Positions 60,809 to 64,000 of a stretch of DNA of 64,000 nucleotides are shown here, piece after piece; position 1 is the first letter of the stretch; every line of letters begins with the position of its first letter. This DNA is from Streptomyces sp. NRRL S-244 (GTDB lineage: Bacteria; Actinomycetota; Actinomycetes; Streptomycetales; Streptomycetaceae): contig NZ_JOCX01000024.1 of NCBI RefSeq assembly GCF_000717915.1, positions 11,808 through 75,807 of the forward strand. The letters are read 5' to 3'. Under the pieces are notes generated by a model. It had not been told where the DNA came from, did no database searches, and saw only the letters and a list, made by a program, of their open reading frames with translations. Both the position numbers and the translations under genes were made by a program.

Positions 60809-61987
60809 CTACGTGAGCAGGCCGCGCAACGGGAACACCGCCCGCCGGGTCGCCAGAACGGCCTGATCGATCCGGTCCGCCGGGTCGTAGCCCGCCTCCC
60901 AGTCCCGCCACGCCACCGTCCGCCCGTCCGTCATCCGGGCCGGCGCCGGCTGCCGCGTCCGCGCGTACACCTCGTCCCGCCACGCGTCCGGCACCGCCGC
61001 CTGCGGATCGACCGGACGGTGCGCCGCGATCCCCACCAGATGCGTCCACGACCGCGGTACGACGTCCACGACCGCGTACCCGCCGCCGCCCAGCGCCACC
61101 CACCTGCCCCCCGCGTACTCGTGGGCGAGCCGGTGACAGGCCTCCTGCACCGCTCGCTGCGCGTCCAGCGACACCGCCAGATGCGCGAGCGGGTCCTCGA
61201 AGTGCGTGTCCGCCCCGTGCTGGGTCACCAGCACCTGTGGCCGGAACTCCTCCAACAGCTCGGGCACCGTCGCGTGGAAGGCCCGCAGCCACCCCTCGTC
61301 CCCGGTCCCGGCCGGCAGCGCCACGTTCACCGCCGAACCCTCCGCGCCCGGCCCGCCCGTCTCCTCCGGCCAGCCGGTCTGCGGGAACAGCGTGCGCGGA
61401 TGCTCGTGCAGCGAGATCGTCAGCACCCGCGGATCGTCCCAGAACACCGTCTGGACCCCGTCCCCGTGGTGCACGTCCACATCCACGTACACGACCCGCT
61501 CGGCCCCGAGCTCCAGCAGCCGCGCGATCGCCAGCGCCGCGTCGTTGTAGACGCAGAACCCGGCCGCCCCGCCCGGCATCGCGTGGTGCAGCCCGCCCGC
61601 GAAGTTCACCGCGTGCTCGGCCTCCCCGTGCCAGACCGCCTCCGCCGCCGCCACCGACTGCCCCGCGATCAGCGCCGAGGCCTCGTGCATCCCGTGGAAG
61701 GCCGGATCGTCCATCGTCCCCAGCCCGTACGACCCGTCGGCCACACCCGGATCCGCCGACACCTCGCGCACCGCGGCCACGTAGTCCTCCCGATGGACCA
61801 GCCGCAGCGTGGAGTCCCCGGCCGCGCGGGCCGCCCGTACCTCCATCTCCCGGTCCAGCCCGAAGGCACGCACCAGGCCCATGGTCAGCGCCAGGCGCAC
61901 CGGATCCATCGGATGGCTCGGTCCGAAGTCATACCTCGTTACCGCCTCGTCCCACATCAACAGCCCGGTCACCGGCTCGCCGCTCAT
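60809..61987 (-). CDS. acuC: Acetoin utilisation protein AcuC (class I/II histone deacetylase fold)
   Basis: This 392-residue zinc-dependent deacetylase has the dyad LHHAMPGGAAGFCVYND and the metal site DVDVHHGDGV and HGADTHFEDPL, with GGGGYA near the end. AcuC-type enzymes remove acetyl groups from acetyl-CoA synthetase or other proteins. The ATG at 61987 is preceded by the tail of the MFS gene, which overlaps it by 59 nt. Length and motifs are normal. Confidence 0.93.
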   Translation of the reverse strand: MSGEPVTGLLMWDEAVTRYDFGPSHPMDPVRLALTMGLVRAFGLDREMEVRAARAAGDSTLRLVHREDYVAAVREVSADPGVADGSYGLGTMDDPAFHGMHEASALIAGQSVAAAEAVWHGEAEHAVNFAGGLHHAMPGGAAGFCVYNDAALAIARLLELGAERVVYVDVDVHHGDGVQTVFWDDPRVLTISLHEHPRTLFPQTGWPEETGGPGAEGSAVNVALPAGTGDEGWLRAFHATVPELLEEFRPQVLVTQHGADTHFEDPLAHLAVSLDAQRAVQEACHRLAHEYAGGRWVALGGGGYAVVDVVPRSWTHLVGIAAHRPVDPQAAVPDAWRDEVYARTRQPAPARMTDGRTVAWRDWEAGYDPADRIDQAVLATRRAVFPLRGLLT

Positions 61988-63158
61988 GCCCGACACCGTA
62001 TCGGGCGCCCTCCGCACCGAACGAGCGGGCGTGGAAGAGCGTCACGAGGACCAGCGCCATCGGCACGAGCATCGCGCCCCGGTAGCTCCAGGCGTCCCCG
62101 ATCCCGCCGACGAGCGGCGATCCGATCAGGAAGCCGACGTAATTGAAGATGTTCAGCCGCGCGATGGCGGTGTCGGAGGCGGCAGGGAAGAGGCGCCCGG
62201 CCGCCGCGAACGTCTGCGGCACGATCACGCACAGCCCGATCCCCAGCAGCGTGAACCCGAGCATTCCCGTCCACGCCCCGGGCGCGGCCGCCACCACCGC
62301 GAACCCGCCGGCCGCGACCACCGTCCCGATCCGTACGACGGCCACCGCCCCGAAGCGCCGCACGCCCAGGTCCCCGACGGCACGCCCGATCAACGTGGTC
62401 ACCATGTAGACGTTGTACGGGACCGTCGCCAGCTGCTCCGAGCTCCCCAGCACGTCCTGGAGGTACTTGGCGCTCCAGTTCGAGACCGTCGAATCCCCGA
62501 TGTACGCACACGCCATCACCAGGCACAGCGGCAGCAGCAGCCGGAACCCGCCGACCCCGAGCCCCTTGTCCACGGCAGCCTGGTCCTTGCCGTCCCGCTG
62601 GTCGACGTAGAACCGGCTCCCGTAGAACGCGAGCGGCAGCAGCACGACCACGGCCGGCAGGTACGAGGTGAACAGCGACAGGTGCCAGTGCGCCCCGGCC
62701 CAGGCCGCGGATGCCCCGACGATCCCGCCCAGGCTGTACGCGGCGTGGAAGCCGAGCATGATGCTGCGCCCGTACGCCCGCTGCAGGCTGACGCCGAGCA
62801 TGTTCATCGACGCGTCGAGCGCACCGACGGACAGCCCGAACGCCCCCAGCGCCAGCGCCGCGTGCCACATCTGCGAACCGGCCCCGACCCCCAGCAGGGC
62901 GAGCAGGACGAGCGGCTGCGCCCACCGCAGTACGGTGGCCGGCCCGACCCTCTTCACGAGGTGCTCGGTGGCGACGCTGGAGACCCCGGCGAGGATGGGC
63001 ACGGCGGCGAGGAAGGCGGGCAGCAGCCCGTCGGATATCCCGTACCGGTCCTGGATGGCGGGGATCCGCGTGACGAGGAGGGCGAAGGTCACGCCCTGCA
63101 CGAAGAAACTGAACCCCAGGGACCCGCGCCCATGGCGGAGCCGCACATCAGCTGTCAT
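61929..63158 (-). CDS. MFS transporter (FucP/sugar-type)
   Basis: This 409-residue protein has 12 predicted membrane segments. Conserved stretches are LGFSFFVQGVTFALLVTRIP at the start, ALDASMNMLGVSLQRAYGRS and FHAAYSLGGIVGA. It resembles the actinobacterial MFS group related to fucose permease. The last 59 nt overlap the acuC start in another frame, so the two are probably co-transcribed. The substrate is unknown. Confidence 0.87.
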   Translation of the reverse strand: MTADVRLRHGRGSLGFSFFVQGVTFALLVTRIPAIQDRYGISDGLLPAFLAAVPILAGVSSVATEHLVKRVGPATVLRWAQPLVLLALLGVGAGSQMWHAALALGAFGLSVGALDASMNMLGVSLQRAYGRSIMLGFHAAYSLGGIVGASAAWAGAHWHLSLFTSYLPAVVVLLPLAFYGSRFYVDQRDGKDQAAVDKGLGVGGFRLLLPLCLVMACAYIGDSTVSNWSAKYLQDVLGSSEQLATVPYNVYMVTTLIGRAVGDLGVRRFGAVAVVRIGTVVAAGGFAVVAAAPGAWTGMLGFTLLGIGLCVIVPQTFAAAGRLFPAASDTAIARLNIFNYVGFLIGSPLVGGIGDAWSYRGAMLVPMALVLVTLFHARSFGAEGARYGVGHERRAGDRAVDVGRGGNEV

Positions 63159-63201
63159 GGCGGCACAGCGTAGGCCCGCGGGCTACCCGTGGGTAGAGAG
63201 A

Positions 63202-63855
63202 TCACAAAGGGAGTTCCAGAAGCCCCGTCAGCTCCTTCATCTCCCCGAAGACGCCGGTGGCCCCGGCCAGCCGCTCGGCGGGCGTCATCGCGGTGAACCC
63301 GTACACGTCCATCCCGGCGGCGACGGCCGCCCGCACCCCGAGCGGGCTGTCCTCGATCACCACGCACCGCGCGGGCTCGACGCCCATGGAACGGGCCGCG
63401 TGCAGGAACAGATCGGGGGCCGGCTTGCCCTTCCCCACGTCCTGCGAGCTGAAGATCCATTCCTCCTCGAACCATCCGTCGAGGCCGGCCGCCCGGTGTC
63501 CGACCCGGATCCGCTCGTGACTCCCGGAGGAGGCCAGGCAGTACGGCACCCCGTGCGCGGTCAGCGCCCCGAGCACGTCCACGGCGCCGGCCACCGGCGC
63601 CAGCTCCCGCTCGAACGCGGCGAAGGTCCGCGCGTGCAGGGTCGCGTCGAACTCTGCGGGCAGCCGCTCCCCGGTCCGCTCGAACACGAGGTCGTGCACC
63701 CTGTGCACGGCGGCACCCATGTAGTCGCGAACCGAGTCCTCGTAGGAGGTGGGATGTCCCAACTCGGTGAGGTACCCGGCGAGGATCGTATTGGCGACCG
63801 GCTCACTGTCCACCAGCACGCCGTCGTTGTCGAAGATGACGAGGTCGTAGCCCAT
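63202..63855 (-). CDS. HAD-superfamily hydrolase, beta-phosphoglucomutase-like
   Basis: This 217-residue subfamily IA HAD phosphatase has motif I VIFDNDGVLVDSE (Asp10, Asp12), motif II CLASSGSHERI, motif III GKGKPAPDLFLHAA and motif IV VVIEDSPLGVRAA. The ATG at 63855 begins the conserved part; the frame is open to 63873. It acts on a small phosphorylated metabolite. It lies between the rRNA terminator and the MFS gene. Confidence 0.9.
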   Translation of the reverse strand: MGYDLVIFDNDGVLVDSEPVANTILAGYLTELGHPTSYEDSVRDYMGAAVHRVHDLVFERTGERLPAEFDATLHARTFAAFERELAPVAGAVDVLGALTAHGVPYCLASSGSHERIRVGHRAAGLDGWFEEEWIFSSQDVGKGKPAPDLFLHAARSMGVEPARCVVIEDSPLGVRAAVAAGMDVYGFTAMTPAERLAGATGVFGEMKELTGLLELPL

Positions 63856-63890
63856 GGCACCGACCCTACGCAAAAGATGCCCGTAAACGC

Positions 63891-63930
63891 AGAAAAGCCC
63901 TGTACCGGATACCCGGTACAGGGCTTTTCT
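63891..63930 (-). terminator. rRNA operon terminator
   Basis: A perfect 18-bp stem (63891-63908 with 63913-63930, loop of 4) ends in TTTTCT on the minus strand, about 10 nt beyond the 5S 3' end. Confidence 0.95.
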
Positions 63931-63939
63931 ACAATGATT

Positions 63940-64000
63940 GTTCGGCGGCGTCCTACTCTCCCACAGGGTCCCCCCTGCAGTACCATCGGCGCTGAAAGGC
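63940..64000 (-). rRNA. rrf: 5S ribosomal RNA, 3' part, cut by window edge
   Basis: The reverse complement reads GCGCCGATGGTACTGCAGGG, then GGGAGAGTAGGACGCCGCCG, which is the 3' half of streptomycete 5S rRNA. The 5' half, and the 23S and 16S genes, lie beyond the right edge on the minus strand. The 3' end is placed near 63940. Confidence 0.96.

Overview
The window is high-GC actinomycete chromosome, almost certainly Streptomyces. Coding bias is extreme, GTG starts and ATGA/GTGA stop-start overlaps are common, and the right third is a recognisable Streptomyces core: hemB, rex-hemA-hemC-hemD, bldN-rsbN and a 5S rRNA. The left two thirds (about 1-43.6 kb) is accessory and looks like one large biosynthetic region or two adjoining clusters; its left end lies outside the window.

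Region 1 (1-24.4 kb). A truncated adenylating ligase and a 14-TM-type exporter are followed by a minus-strand nitrate operon (NarK-type transporter, NasA-type nitrate reductase, two flavoprotein electron-transfer genes). Next come a lyase and a flavoprotein that resemble the CreD/CreE nitrous-acid pair of cremeomycin, and a second adenylating ligase that is a close paralogue of the truncated one. A SRPBCC protein and a quinone-oxidoreductase-like enzyme complete the minus-strand set. Divergently, a plus-strand operon encodes class II DAHP synthase, a 2,3-dihydro-2,3-dihydroxybenzoate-dehydrogenase-like SDR, a PhzD-like isochorismatase and a PhzE-like ADIC synthase. Together these should make 3-hydroxyanthranilate. 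A KASIII-like enzyme, an arylamine N-acetyltransferase-like enzyme, a flavin hydroxylase and a small exported peptide follow. The simplest reading is nitrite-dependent diazotisation or N-N chemistry on an aminohydroxybenzoate scaffold.

Region 2 (24.4-29.1 kb). This holds a large SARP/AfsR-type regulator with a TTA codon near its start (probable bldA dependence) and a transposase-derived protein that appears to have lost its catalytic acids.

Region 3 (29.1-43.6 kb). A divergent pair of operons. Leftward: a tandem ATP-grasp protein, an FMN reductase, a single ATP-grasp ligase and an MFS exporter. Rightward: WD40 protein, GTP cyclohydrolase II, SUMF/FGE-like protein, cysteine-synthase-like enzyme, methyltransferase, 2OG-Fe(II) oxygenase, serine-acetyltransferase-like enzyme and a small unknown protein. 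The WD40/GCHII/SUMF/methyltransferase quartet mirrors ToxC/ToxB/ToxD/ToxA of toxoflavin (azapteridine) biosynthesis, but no ToxE homologue is present. Direct repeats with an 11-bp period, like SARP operators, occur at about 24.05, 27.64 and 36.02 kb and suggest that regions 1-3 share regulation.

Region 4 (43.6-64 kb). Core genes: hemB; an XRE/DUF397/ATP-binding signalling trio; a HEAT-repeat protein; rex-hemACD with a near-consensus Rex operator; a glutaredoxin-like protein; a HAD-IB hydrolase; bldN and rsbN, the latter preceded by a sequence matching the sigma-BldN consensus; a lysophospholipid-type acyltransferase and an epimerase; a 32-residue bS22-like ribosomal protein absent from ordinary gene lists; an excisionase-type HTH protein; a phosphatase-like protein; acuC; an MFS transporter; a HAD phosphatase; and the 3' part of a 5S rRNA with its terminator on the minus strand.
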